The translations under genes and the position numbers were made by a program. Below are positions 6,666 through 13,385 of a stretch of DNA of 18,754 bases, piece after piece. The notes beneath the pieces were generated by a model. It saw only the letters and a list, made by a program, of their open reading frames with translations, was not told the DNA's origin and ran no database searches. Positions within the stretch are counted from its first letter, which is position 1. Each line of letters begins with the position of its first letter. The DNA is taken from assembly GCF_946886695.1 (NCBI RefSeq), contig NZ_CAMPJD010000063.1, positions 1 through 18,754 on the forward strand, in the 5' to 3' direction. The DNA comes from an uncultured Pseudoxanthomonas sp. Lineage in GTDB: Bacteria; Pseudomonadota; Gammaproteobacteria; Xanthomonadales; Xanthomonadaceae.

Positions 6666-8405
6666 CTACATCCAGCGCGACAGACGGATCTCGGGCCCAG
6701 CCAGCGCGGCGGTCTGGTCGTAGTCCAGTTCGCGCAGTTCCTGCGAGGTGTGTTTCACCAGGTCGCTGACCTTCAGCCGTCGCCGGTCTCCGTGGCCCCC
6801 GGCCAGCATGCGGCGCCAGTTCTTCACCAGCGCGTAGGTGAACGCGCCATGCTGGACAGCGCCGTGCTCGTATTCATAGGCGAACTCGCCTTCCTGGCAC
6901 GCGTACACCAGCAGTGGCATGTATGGGCCCTTGTGGCCGAGCTTCTTGCGCATCTGGCGCGCCTGGCCCAGTGGCAACGTGCGTACCGGCAACGCGTAGC
7001 CCAGGCGGCCGCTCATGTCGCCCAGCGGCATGGTGTCCTGATCGACGGCCAGCTGCTTGCGCTCGTTGAGTTCCAGTTCGCGCGGCACCCACATCTCCCT
7101 GGCGGCGTTCCACTTCATCGCACGATGGCGGATGTCGTCCGGCGGGTTGAGTCCGCGCATGCGCGCCGGACCACCCTTGGCCATGCCACCGGAATGGCAG
7201 CAGTCCAACAGGATGCTGAAGTCCACGTCGTACGGCAGCTGCACGTAGCGCTCGAACAGCCAGTCGTCGGTGAGGGCGGTGTCCTCCGTCCAGTCGAAGT
7301 CGTAGGGCACCAATGTTTCGTCCATGCGGTCGACACGGTCCCCCAGGCCGTAGCTGGGCAGCTGGGCGCCGTGCCCGCTGTAGTACAGGATGCGTTGGTC
7401 GCCACTGCGCACGCCTTCGAGCAGCCAGTCCACGCGCTCGCGGATGCCGTCGGCGGTGGCGCGCTCGTTCAGCACCACGCGGATGTCGCCGGCATCGAAG
7501 CCCTGTTCCTGCAACATCGCGCTCATCAGGAAGACGTCGTTGACGCAACCGGCCAGGCGCTGGTCCGGGTCGGGATAGTCGTTGATGCCGATCAGCAGCG
7601 CACGCTTGCGCGGCGTCGCCACGCGACAGGCGACCGGCGTCTGTTCGCGCAGGGCGCGGGTGATGCGCGTGGTTTCATCGTTGAGCACATCGAACCAGAA
7701 CGTGCTGATGGCCTGCGGATGGCGCAGGTACTCCTCGGCCGCGTGGTCGGCGTTGCCGGGAATGTCGAAATGCGTGTCTACCTGGCGGAAATTGTCGGCA
7801 GCGATGGAAACGCGCGCCGTGAACACCGAGTCGAAGCGGTTGTAGAGGTGATACCAGAAGCGCGCCTTCTCGATGGCGCTGAGGCGGCCGGCCTGGTACT
7901 CGCCACGCACGAAGGGATTGCCGATCTGCGAGCCGAGTGACGCGAAGTAGCGGCCATTCGCCGTGGCGCGTGTTTCTTCATGGGTGAAGGTGTCGTAGCA
8001 GACCAGCGATCCGAGGCTGTGGCCAAGCACCACGTGCGGCTTCATCGCCTCGATGCGCTGTACCAGCCGCGTCCGGGTCTGCTTGCGGAACGTCGCGCTC
8101 TCGACCCACTTCACCACCATGCCGGCGGTATGGCGCAGCTTCGAATCGTCGCCGCGCGCACGCCTGAACGGGGCGGTGATGCCGTTCGCCAGCAGCCGCG
8201 CCAGCGCTTCGAGCGTGTCGCCCAGGCTGACCTTGTGCTGGGCGAAGATGTCGTCGTAGTGGCAGTACTGGATGTCGAGCGCGCGCTCGGCATCGACCTG
8301 GCGGCAGGCGTCATGGATCGCCGCCTCCCACTGCTGCTGCCATGCCCCGCCCGCCGGGTGTTGGCCCACGCCGTGCACGCAGAGGATCCGTAGTGCGGTC
8401 GCCAT
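6666..8405 (-). CDS. alpha/beta-hydrolase plus caspase-like (metacaspase) fusion protein
   Basis: This 579-residue protein has no signal peptide and two enzyme-like halves. Residues 1 to about 240 form an alpha/beta hydrolase: RILCVHGVGQHP at the start, nucleophile motif GHSLGS (Ser130), a probable acid at Asp192 and a histidine near HAAEEYLRHP (His221 or His229). Residues about 265-579 form a caspase-fold peptidase C14 domain: ALLIGINDYPDPDQRLAGCVND, then YYSGHGAQ (His345), then LLDCCHSGG (Cys403 immediately before HSG). All expected catalytic residues of both domains are present. Prokaryotic metacaspases usually cleave after basic residues, but specificity here is unknown. The frame opens upstream at 8597, but ATG 8405 has GAGGGA correctly spaced and begins the first beta strand. 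The DUF1993 gene lies 236 bases upstream on the same strand. Confidence 0.92.
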   Translation of the reverse strand: MATALRILCVHGVGQHPAGGAWQQQWEAAIHDACRQVDAERALDIQYCHYDDIFAQHKVSLGDTLEALARLLANGITAPFRRARGDDSKLRHTAGMVVKWVESATFRKQTRTRLVQRIEAMKPHVVLGHSLGSLVCYDTFTHEETRATANGRYFASLGSQIGNPFVRGEYQAGRLSAIEKARFWYHLYNRFDSVFTARVSIAADNFRQVDTHFDIPGNADHAAEEYLRHPQAISTFWFDVLNDETTRITRALREQTPVACRVATPRKRALLIGINDYPDPDQRLAGCVNDVFLMSAMLQEQGFDAGDIRVVLNERATADGIRERVDWLLEGVRSGDQRILYYSGHGAQLPSYGLGDRVDRMDETLVPYDFDWTEDTALTDDWLFERYVQLPYDVDFSILLDCCHSGGMAKGGPARMRGLNPPDDIRHRAMKWNAAREMWVPRELELNERKQLAVDQDTMPLGDMSGRLGYALPVRTLPLGQARQMRKKLGHKGPYMPLLVYACQEGEFAYEYEHGAVQHGAFTYALVKNWRRMLAGGHGDRRRLKVSDLVKHTSQELRELDYDQTAALAGPEIRLSRWM

Positions 8406-8641
8406 CGCTGCTTCCCTCGCTGGAGTGGTCCCGGCATCCGCGCAGGCGACGGCCGCCGCAGGGCGTGGAGGCCCGGACGACAGTATCGGAGAGCCGCGTC
8501 GCATGCCGTGACACACGCAGCACTCCGTCGCCGCAGGGCAACCGGCTTCCCGGGGAGGCCGCCGCGCGGCAGGGATCGCGCGGTTCTTCCTGTCCAACGC
8601 CGGGCGGCAACCGGAGCGGACACGCCGCCCCGGCCGGCACG

Positions 8642-9160
8642 TCAGGCATCGGCACCCAGGAAATCCAGCTTGCCCAGCGGCACGCCGTTGTGGCGCAGGA
8701 TCGCGTAGGCGGTGGTGACGTGGAAGAACAGGTTGGGCAAAACGAATCCCAGCAGGTAGCCGCGTCCGTCGAACTTCAGCTCGCCGCGCGTGCGCGTGGT
8801 CAGCGTGATGCTGCGGTCCTGGCTGCCCTCCAGCGCAGCCTCGTCGAAGGTGCGCAGATAGGCACAGACCGCATCCAGGCGCGCGTAAAGTTCCTCGAAC
8901 GTGGTTTCGACATCGTCGAAGCGTGGCGACTCCACGCCAGCGAGGCGGGCGACGGCGAACTTCGCCGTATCCGTCGCGAACTGCACCTGGCGCACCAGCG
9001 GGAACATGTCCGGCGCCAGCCGCGACTGCAGCAGGATCGCGGGCTCATAGCCCTTGTCACGCGCGTGCGCCTCGCCTTTCACCAGCACGCGGCGCAGGTT
9101 GTTGAGTGCGCGGAGATGGACGGGGACCGAAGCCTGGTACATCGAAAGGGCGTTGCTCAT
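8642..9160 (-). CDS. DUF1993 family protein
   Basis: This 172-residue helical protein belongs to the DUF1993 family, which is distantly related to the DinB fold. The opening LSMYQASVPVHLRALNNL, the central LAPDMFPLVRQVQ and the closing LPNLFFHVTTAYAILRHNG are characteristic. The last contains the histidine typical of this helix bundle. Function is unknown; DinB-type bundles often bind a metal or a thiol cofactor, but a full metal triad cannot be asserted here. The start codon lacks a clear Shine-Dalgarno. A TATTCT hexamer about 29 bases upstream may be its -10. It is divergent from apt and lies upstream of the caspase fusion gene on the same strand; the 236-base gap between them (8406-8641) has no recognisable element. 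Confidence 0.88.
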   Translation of the reverse strand: MSNALSMYQASVPVHLRALNNLRRVLVKGEAHARDKGYEPAILLQSRLAPDMFPLVRQVQFATDTAKFAVARLAGVESPRFDDVETTFEELYARLDAVCAYLRTFDEAALEGSQDRSITLTTRTRGELKFDGRGYLLGFVLPNLFFHVTTAYAILRHNGVPLGKLDFLGADA

Positions 9161-9188
9161 GGGGCATGTCCGGGAGAGGTGGAGCGTG

Positions 9189-9194
9189 AGAATA
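9189..9194 (-). promoter_or_regulatory. -10-like box upstream of the DUF1993 gene
   Basis: TATTCT on the minus strand predicts a leader of about 22 bases before the ATG at 9160. The -35 region is poor. It lies in the 136-base divergent gap shared with apt. Confidence 0.35.
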
Positions 9195-9262
9195 GCCCCG
9201 TGCCGGCACGCTGATTAGCCAGCCGGCGCGGGAGACTGCATCCCAGACCCTGCAGGCTGCGA

Positions 9263-9268
9263 TAGCAT
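9263..9268 (+). promoter_or_regulatory. -10-like box upstream of apt
   Basis: TAGCAT lies 28 bases before the apt ATG, giving a predicted leader of about 22 bases. The same hexamer occurs before the genes at 4380 and 16281. Confidence 0.38.
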
Positions 9269-9296
9269 CAGCGCCCCACCTGGAACTCCACCGCCC

Positions 9297-9812
9297 ATGG
9301 CCTGGACCGACCTGCTCCGCGATATCCCCGACTTCCCCAAGCCCGGCATCCTGTTCAAGGACATCACGCCGGTACTGGCCGATGGCGACGCATTCGCCGA
9401 AGCGATCGCCGCGATGGCCGAGCCGTGGCGCGGCGTGGTGCTCGATGCCGTCGTCGGTGTGGAGGCCCGCGGCTTCATCCTGGGGGCGGCGCTGGCGCGC
9501 GAACTCGATGTCGGTTTCGTGCCGGTCCGCAAGCCGGGCAAACTGCCCGGGCACACGCTGTCGCAGGACTACGGACTGGAATACGGACGCGACCGCCTGG
9601 AGATCCATGCCGATGCGCTTCCCGCCGGGTCGCGCGTCATCGTCGTCGACGACGTGCTGGCGACGGGTGGCACGCTGAAAGCCGCTCTTGTGCTGGTCGA
9701 GCGGCAGGGCGCGCAGGTCGTGGGCACCGCCGTGCTGGTCGAACTTGGTTTCCTGGAGGCACGCACCGGCTGGACGCACCCCGCTCCCCTGCACGCCTCT
9801 GCCGTCTACTGA
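9297..9812 (+). CDS. apt: adenine phosphoribosyltransferase
   Basis: This 171-residue cytosolic purine-salvage enzyme condenses adenine with PRPP to give AMP and pyrophosphate. The family start [17 protein letters not shown], the VEARGF motif (about 55-60) and the type I PRPP-binding loop [13 protein letters not shown] (about 114-126) are all present, and RKPGKLPG is the flexible catalytic loop region. The length is standard. The ATG at 9297 fits the family N-terminus; the Shine-Dalgarno is weak. It is monocistronic: divergent from the DUF1993 gene and convergent with the GH18-like gene, with a hairpin between. Confidence 0.97.
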   Translation: MAWTDLLRDIPDFPKPGILFKDITPVLADGDAFAEAIAAMAEPWRGVVLDAVVGVEARGFILGAALARELDVGFVPVRKPGKLPGHTLSQDYGLEYGRDRLEIHADALPAGSRVIVVDDVLATGGTLKAALVLVERQGAQVVGTAVLVELGFLEARTGWTHPAPLHASAVY

Positions 9813-9845
9813 AGCCGCTCCAGAGCGGATTCCAACGAGACACTG

Positions 9846-9880
9846 GCGCCGTGCGTGCGCATCGAGCGAACGCACGGCGC
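9846..9880. terminator. long hairpin between convergent apt and GH18-like genes
   Basis: GCGCCGTGCGT (9846-9856) and ACGCACGGCGC (9870-9880) form a perfect 11-bp stem. A further 3-bp CGC/GCG pairing is possible inside the loop. It is placed between two convergent genes, as expected for a bidirectional terminator. Neither side has a good T tract, so it may act as a transcript-end stabiliser. Confidence 0.5.
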
Positions 9881-9892
9881 GTCCATTGCGAA

Positions 9893-11443
9893 TCAATACA
9901 CCTCGAGTTCGTAGATGCGTGCGGCCGGATCGCCGTTCTGGGTCGGCGTGCTGATGTTGAGCCGTACGTAGCGCGCCGTGCGCGGAGTGATTGCGTGCGT
10001 GGTCACGCTGGCGCTACTGGTGCTCACCGTCGCCACCGTGGTCCATGTGGCGCCGTCGGTGGAGGTCTGCAGCGTGAAGGCCTTGGTATTCCACGCGGTG
10101 GCTTCTCCGCCCGCCCCGGCATGCTTGATCACGAAACTACGGACCGTACGGGACGACCCCAGGTCGACGCGCAGCCATTTCGAGGATGCGAGTGAGCAGA
10201 ACTTGTCGGTGTTGCCGCCCGAAACGCTGCCGTTGACCGCCTTCGCCGCGCTTTCATTGGCGTTGCACACGATCGATCCCGTTGCAGGTCTATTGAGCGC
10301 CAGGTTGGCACCGACCGTGACCACATTGCTGCGGCTCGCGGTGGCGCCGTCGTCGTCGGTCACTGTCAGCGTGACGGTGTAGGTGCCATTGGCCGCATAG
10401 CTGTGGCTGGGGTTGGTCGCCGTGGATGTGGCACCATCGCCGAAGGTCCACTGCCGCGCAACGATGGTCCCGTCGCTGTCGGTGGACGCGTCCGAGAAGG
10501 CCACGGTGGACCCTGCGACGCTGGAGCTGAAGTTGGCGACGGGCGGTGCATTGCCGCCGACAACCGCATTGATGGCGCCAGCGTACTGGGCCGTAGTGCC
10601 TTGCGACCAGCATGCCAGGATATCGTCGTACAGCCAGATGAAGCCACCGACGATGCCGGCGGAATTCTTCCAGTTCGTCATCTTGCTCTGGACCGTGGCA
10701 GGACTGTCTCCCGCCGTACATCCGCTGCCGTGCTTCGACCAGACGCCCGGATCGACCGCCATGCCCAGCGCGGTGGACCACGTGGCCGGATTGTTGCTGA
10801 CGCCGCCGTCGTAGACCTGCAGGTGGATGCCGTCGACCTTGCCGGCGAGGTTGTCCGCCAGGCTCTTCCAGTAGGTCATGTTGGTGTAGGGCGCAAGCGT
10901 GATCGAATACCCCAGACCCCACAGCATGTTGCCGAATGCGGTTGATGAGGCGAGGTCGTAGGTGCTCTCGTCATCGAAGTCGATCGCATCGGCGCCGGTG
11001 ATCTGCTTCAGTGTCTGGAAGTTCTTGTAGAGAACACTGGTCGGACCGGTGCCCTGCGCAGCGATCAGGTTCTTGATGTTCTGGAAATCGCCCGTGCCCC
11101 AGCCTCCGACCGAGCCCTCGATGCGGGTAACCGAGGTCGGCGCCGTCTTCAGCGTCGCCAGGCGCGCAGGCCAGCCGGGGTCGCCGATGTAGGTGCCGTT
11201 GGAAATGATCGGATCGTTGTTGAAGTGCAGATCGCCGTTGGTCTGCACATGCACGCCGAACAGGATTACCGTAGTGAAGCCCGATGCGCGCAGGTCGTCC
11301 ATGACTGTCTGGCCGCCGTGATAGAACGGCCCGCCGCCGTAGATGGCCGAATCGGCAGAAGCGTGGAACGAAACAAGACAGAGAAGCGCAGCGAGCAGCA
11401 GAGACCGCTTCGTGCGCCGGATCCGGCGGAATCGATCGAACAT
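9893..11443 (-). CDS. secreted GH18-like glycosidase candidate with PKD and F5/8C domains
   Basis: This 516-residue exported protein has a signal peptide at residues 1-30: a basic RFRRIRRTKR start, a hydrophobic core and an ASA cleavage site. The catalytic-like domain, about 33-296, contains DAIDFDDE at 152-159, an exact DxxDxDxE pattern of GH18 chitinases and endo-glucosaminidases with Glu159 as the expected proton donor. A PKD domain follows at about 298-378 (VANFSSSVAG to ATASRSNVVTV, including WTFGDGATS). A discoidin/F5/8C carbohydrate-binding domain covers about 380-516 (NLALNRPATGS start, ARIYELEVY end). Polysaccharide or glycan breakdown outside the cell is inferred. The rest of the N-terminal domain does not look like a standard chitinase. 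The ATG at 11443 has AAGGAG well spaced; the frame itself opens at 11590. Confidence 0.85.
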   Translation of the reverse strand: MFDRFRRIRRTKRSLLLAALLCLVSFHASADSAIYGGGPFYHGGQTVMDDLRASGFTTVILFGVHVQTNGDLHFNNDPIISNGTYIGDPGWPARLATLKTAPTSVTRIEGSVGGWGTGDFQNIKNLIAAQGTGPTSVLYKNFQTLKQITGADAIDFDDESTYDLASSTAFGNMLWGLGYSITLAPYTNMTYWKSLADNLAGKVDGIHLQVYDGGVSNNPATWSTALGMAVDPGVWSKHGSGCTAGDSPATVQSKMTNWKNSAGIVGGFIWLYDDILACWSQGTTAQYAGAINAVVGGNAPPVANFSSSVAGSTVAFSDASTDSDGTIVARQWTFGDGATSTATNPSHSYAANGTYTVTLTVTDDDGATASRSNVVTVGANLALNRPATGSIVCNANESAAKAVNGSVSGGNTDKFCSLASSKWLRVDLGSSRTVRSFVIKHAGAGGEATAWNTKAFTLQTSTDGATWTTVATVSTSSASVTTHAITPRTARYVRLNISTPTQNGDPAARIYELEVY

Positions 11444-12000
11444 CGTGAACTCCTTGTGTCGAGATGGATTGGCTATGCGTGTCGTCGACCCCTCGCGCAC
11501 GGGAGCGCTGGAGCATGACGGGCCGGAGCTTCGACGTGCGCTACTGATCGCGTCAAATTTGGATCGATACAATCGCAAGGAAAACGGCAATTATCGAGTA
11601 ACAGAAACGCGATGACCTGCGGCTTGGTCATGAAAAACAATGCGATAGCGGATATCACACGACGAGTTCGCATCGGCTCGCCGACCAGTCATCGGAAAAG
11701 GCGTCGCGTCACGCGCTGCAATGCAACAGGCCTTTTGCGCGGAAGGTCCGGAGCGGACCGCTGCAATGTCGGGCCGGCCGTGGAAAGGAGGCGATCAGGT
11801 CTGCAGCGCATCGAGCGCGCACACAGGTTCGCGCGTACGTACGTTCCCGACGTTGCGCTGTAGGCTTTGCCGGGCGCCGTGGCACATTGGATCCGATGCC
11901 TCGTCGTGCTGCGTCTCCCGTGGCGGCGGCACCGCACTGCGCGGGCGCACGAGGATGCAGCGACGGCTCGTGCCGATGCGAAGGATGTCTGGGTACGCTT
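11444..12000. other. gene-poor region upstream of the GH18-like gene
   Basis: No convincing gene is visible in these 557 bases. The part from about 11550 to 11665 is noticeably richer in A+T than its surroundings and is the most likely promoter region for the minus-strand GH18-like gene, although I could not settle a -35/-10 pair. GGTCCG-GAG-CGGACC (11745-11759) is a perfect 6-bp hairpin of unknown role. ORFs here (for example 11473-11673 minus) lack a Shine-Dalgarno and recognisable content. Confidence 0.5.
11947..11973 (-). terminator. hairpin downstream of the 70-aa orphan gene
   Basis: GCACGAG and CTCGTGC pair over 7 bp around a 13-base loop, about 28 bases past the minus-strand stop at 12001. 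There is no T tract, so this is only a possible terminator. Confidence 0.3.
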
Positions 12001-12213
12001 TCAGTCGGCTACGCGCGTGACGTAGGCGCCTGTTCCAACCACCTGGAAGGTGTCGTTGTCGATGCGGCGCACGCGACTGCCGTCTTCGAGCACATAGAGC
12101 GGATGCGCATCCGTCGCCGTACGCGATGCCTGCGCGCCCTCGTCGTTGCGGAGGACCTGGATTCGGCAGCGTCGTCCAGAGGCGTCCTGTGCGGTGAAGA
12201 CATGCGCACTCAT
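12001..12213 (-). CDS. small conserved-looking hypothetical protein (70 aa)
   Basis: I do not recognise a named family for this 70-residue protein. It looks like a small all-beta domain: alternating strands in HVFTAQDASGRRCRIQVLR, a proline-bounded YVLEDGSRVRRI and a last strand pair DTFQVVGTGAYVTRV. There is one cysteine, no signal peptide and no membrane segment. The ATG at 12213 has GGGAG at good spacing, and a TAGGCT -10-like box lies about 28 bases upstream. That box sits between the gene and the strong terminator of the upstream unit, so this gene appears to have its own promoter. The coherent control signals and its codon use argue that it is real. Similar short proteins of unknown function are, to my recollection, frequent in Xanthomonadaceae. 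Confidence 0.72.
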   Translation of the reverse strand: MSAHVFTAQDASGRRCRIQVLRNDEGAQASRTATDAHPLYVLEDGSRVRRIDNDTFQVVGTGAYVTRVAD

Positions 12214-12241
12214 CTGGCCTGCTCCCATTGTCGGGAATGCC

Positions 12242-12247
12242 AGCCTA
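12242..12247 (-). promoter_or_regulatory. -10-like box for the 70-aa gene
   Basis: TAGGCT on the minus strand lies 28 bases before the ATG at 12213 and immediately downstream of the terminator at 12291-12326. No clear -35 is visible. Confidence 0.33.
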
Positions 12248-12290
12248 TGCCCCGCCGCGTTAAGTCCTGCGTAGCATTGCGTGAGGATTC

Positions 12291-12326
12291 AAAAAAAGCG
12301 AGGGGGAGGCGTTGCACCTCCCCCTC
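12291..12326 (-). terminator. strong rho-independent terminator, minus strand
   Basis: Read on the minus strand, GAGGGGGAGG pairs perfectly with CCTCCCCCTC (10 bp, 7-base loop), followed by GC and seven T residues. It ends transcription arriving from the transposase-domain gene or from a separate RNA starting between 12330 and 12630. Confidence 0.9.
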
Positions 12327-12470
12327 AGGCGCCGAAGCGCGATACCCGTCATGTGTCGGGCATGACGGGTTATGGACCGGTTCCTTGGGGATTGGGCCGG
12401 TCCACCTAGCTGCCGGACGGGGAGTGCCGACAGATAGCTGTCGGGAGAAAAGGATGCCCATCCGGCACCT
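12327..12470 (-). ncRNA. putative structured RNA or structured 3' UTR
   Basis: On the minus strand this stretch holds consecutive strong hairpins. TGCCGGA/TCCGGCA (outer arms 12461-12467 and 12411-12417) encloses CCGACAG-CTAT-CTGTCGG (12427-12444). TGGACCGG/CCGGTCCA follows (12373-12404). ACCCGTCATG/CATGACGGGT, a perfect 10-bp stem, is at 12344-12370. A GCGC-TTCG-GCGC tetraloop hairpin follows at about 12328-12339, and then the intrinsic terminator. The density of perfect stems, the UUCG tetraloop and the T-tract terminator suggest a stable transcript. I could not match it to 6S, 4.5S, tmRNA or RNase P features. It may be an independent sRNA or the 3' UTR of the gene at 12631; no promoter was identified. 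Confidence 0.45.
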
Positions 12471-12486
12471 GCGCCTGCAGAAGCAT
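12406..12486 (-). CDS. possible 26-aa small ORF inside the structured region
   Basis: The ATG at 12486 is preceded by a very purine-rich GGGAGGGAGGC, a plausible ribosome binding site. The frame runs 26 codons to a TAG. The peptide starts MLLQAQVPDGHPF and has no recognisable motif. It overlaps the outer hairpin of the putative structured RNA, so translation and folding would compete if both are real. This could be coincidence in GC-rich DNA. Confidence 0.2.
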   Translation of the reverse strand: MLLQAQVPDGHPFLPTAICRHSPSGS

Positions 12487-12630
12487 GCCTCCCTCCCTTT
12501 GATGAATCCCCGCGCATATCGCGCAACGACGATGAACCGTCACGCGGTGCCGCACGGGTTACCTCACTCGGGACTGACTTCAACAGCGCGTCCCGCATTC
12601 CGCTTTTTTTCCGTATCCCGCGTCACACTG

Positions 12631-13113
12631 TCACGATGCGCGCATTACCCGGCTGAGATGCTTGGTGTTGTTGCGATGCAGGTAGCGCTCGACCAGGGCC
12701 TGCAGGTCGCGGGCACGCTGGTCCTGCTGGTCGAACCGCGCAAGTACCTCGTTCCAGTTGCCGTCCTGCGCCCAACGGATGAAGCGGACGTAGATGCCGT
12801 GCCAGGAGCCGAACTCGCGCGGCAGATCCGACCAGTACGCGCCCGTCTGCGCTACCCAGAGGACGGCCTCGATGAACCGGCGCGCGTTGCCGCCTTGGCG
12901 CGCACGCGCGCCTACCCGACCCGGCAGCGCCTGCATCAGGAAATTCCATTCTTCGGTACTGAGCCGCTGCGTGATCGGCCACTGGCTGATGGCACGCGGA
13001 CCCAGGCCCTGGGGCAGCGGCCAGGTTTGCACTCCCGCGGCGATGCCGGGCTGTCCTGTCACGCGCTCGTCGCCTTCCTCACGCAGCGTGCCGATCAATG
13101 CGTCATGCCGCAT
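12631..13113 (-). CDS. stand-alone IS5-type transposase N-terminal domain protein (DUF4096)
   Basis: This 160-residue protein contains, at about residues 51-127, the helical DUF4096 domain found at the N-terminus of IS5/IS402-type transposases. Signs of it are LSTEEWNFLMQALP, RRFIEAVLWVAQTGAYWSDLP and FGSWHGIYVRFIRWAQDGNW. The DDE catalytic half is absent: the protein continues into a short basic tail and stops. About 50 residues of unrelated sequence precede the domain. It cannot be an active transposase; a DNA-binding role of the retained domain is a reasonable inference. I prefer ATG 13113, which has GGAGG eight bases upstream, over ATG 13128. The start codon lies inside the end of a small upstream ORF, suggesting translational coupling. 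It is divergent from the ECF sigma factor at 13386. Confidence 0.75.
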   Translation of the reverse strand: MRHDALIGTLREEGDERVTGQPGIAAGVQTWPLPQGLGPRAISQWPITQRLSTEEWNFLMQALPGRVGARARQGGNARRFIEAVLWVAQTGAYWSDLPREFGSWHGIYVRFIRWAQDGNWNEVLARFDQQDQRARDLQALVERYLHRNNTKHLSRVMRAS

Positions 13114-13207
13114 CCGGGGAGCCTCCATCCACCACCAGGGCGGATCCCCGCACTGTGGTCATGACGGTACAGCCGCCGACTTCACAGACTCGCTTCAGGT
13201 TACGCAT
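13103..13207 (-). CDS. small ORF (34 aa) overlapping the start of the transposase-domain gene
   Basis: This short frame starts at ATG 13207, preceded by GAGAGG, and ends at a TGA that overlaps the start of the next gene by 11 bases. The peptide contains VCEVGGCTVM and ends VVDGGSPDAA; I recognise no family. A longer version from ATG 13252 would have 49 residues. The overlap and the two ribosome-binding-site-like elements suggest a leader peptide or a coupled small protein. The 178 bases between it and the ECF gene (13208-13385) hold the divergent promoters. Confidence 0.4.
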   Translation of the reverse strand: MRNLKRVCEVGGCTVMTTVRGSALVVDGGSPDAA

Positions 13208-13320
13208 GACACCTCTCTCTTGCTGGTCGATCGTTCGCTCTGGAACACCCATGCCTCCGCCCTTCACCTTCCGGGGAAGGCCTCTCTGCGAAGGCATCAC
13301 CGCGAATGCGCCGTTACGGC

Positions 13321-13349
13321 TTGCATGTCGAGGCGCAGCCGGGTGATAT
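13321..13349 (+). promoter_or_regulatory. sigma70-like promoter for the TIGR02999-type ECF gene
   Basis: TTGCAT (13321-13326) and TGATAT (13344-13349) are separated by 17 bases, the best -35/-10 pair seen in the window. An ATG in frame at 13350 directly abuts the -10 and would fall at or before the transcription start, so the promoter favours ATG 13386 as the true start. Confidence 0.5.
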
Positions 13350-13385
13350 ATGGGACGAAGTCGTGATGAAAGGCACAGTCCGGAC

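Noticed and set aside
6666..9160. Caspase-based anti-phage defence island
   Set aside because: The neighbours are a DUF1993 gene, apt and an ECF42 sigma factor; no sensor, gasdermin, nuclease or mobile-element genes are present, so defence cannot be claimed.
11473..11673. 66-codon minus-strand frame with a hydrophobic N-terminus upstream of the GH18-like gene
   Set aside because: Weak ribosome binding site and a compositionally odd second half. It lies in the A+T-rich likely promoter region and is not counted as a gene.
11947..12000. tRNA-like or riboswitch element in 11690-12000
   Set aside because: Only isolated short hairpins were found; no cloverleaf, no T-loop GTTCGA-type sequence and no known aptamer core.
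12210..12598. Minus-strand open frames of 83 and 112 codons across 12210-12598
   Set aside because: Both run straight through the perfect intrinsic terminator at 12291-12326 and the run of hairpins, have poor start signals and show no recognisable sequence.
12631..13128. Intact insertion sequence
   Set aside because: No DDE catalytic domain in any frame, no clear terminal inverted repeats or target duplication around the gene.
13103..13207. Double-glycine RiPP/bacteriocin precursor (EVGG followed by Cys)
   Set aside because: The residues before GG do not fit the leader consensus, the leader would be too short, and no peptidase-containing ABC transporter or modification enzyme is nearby.
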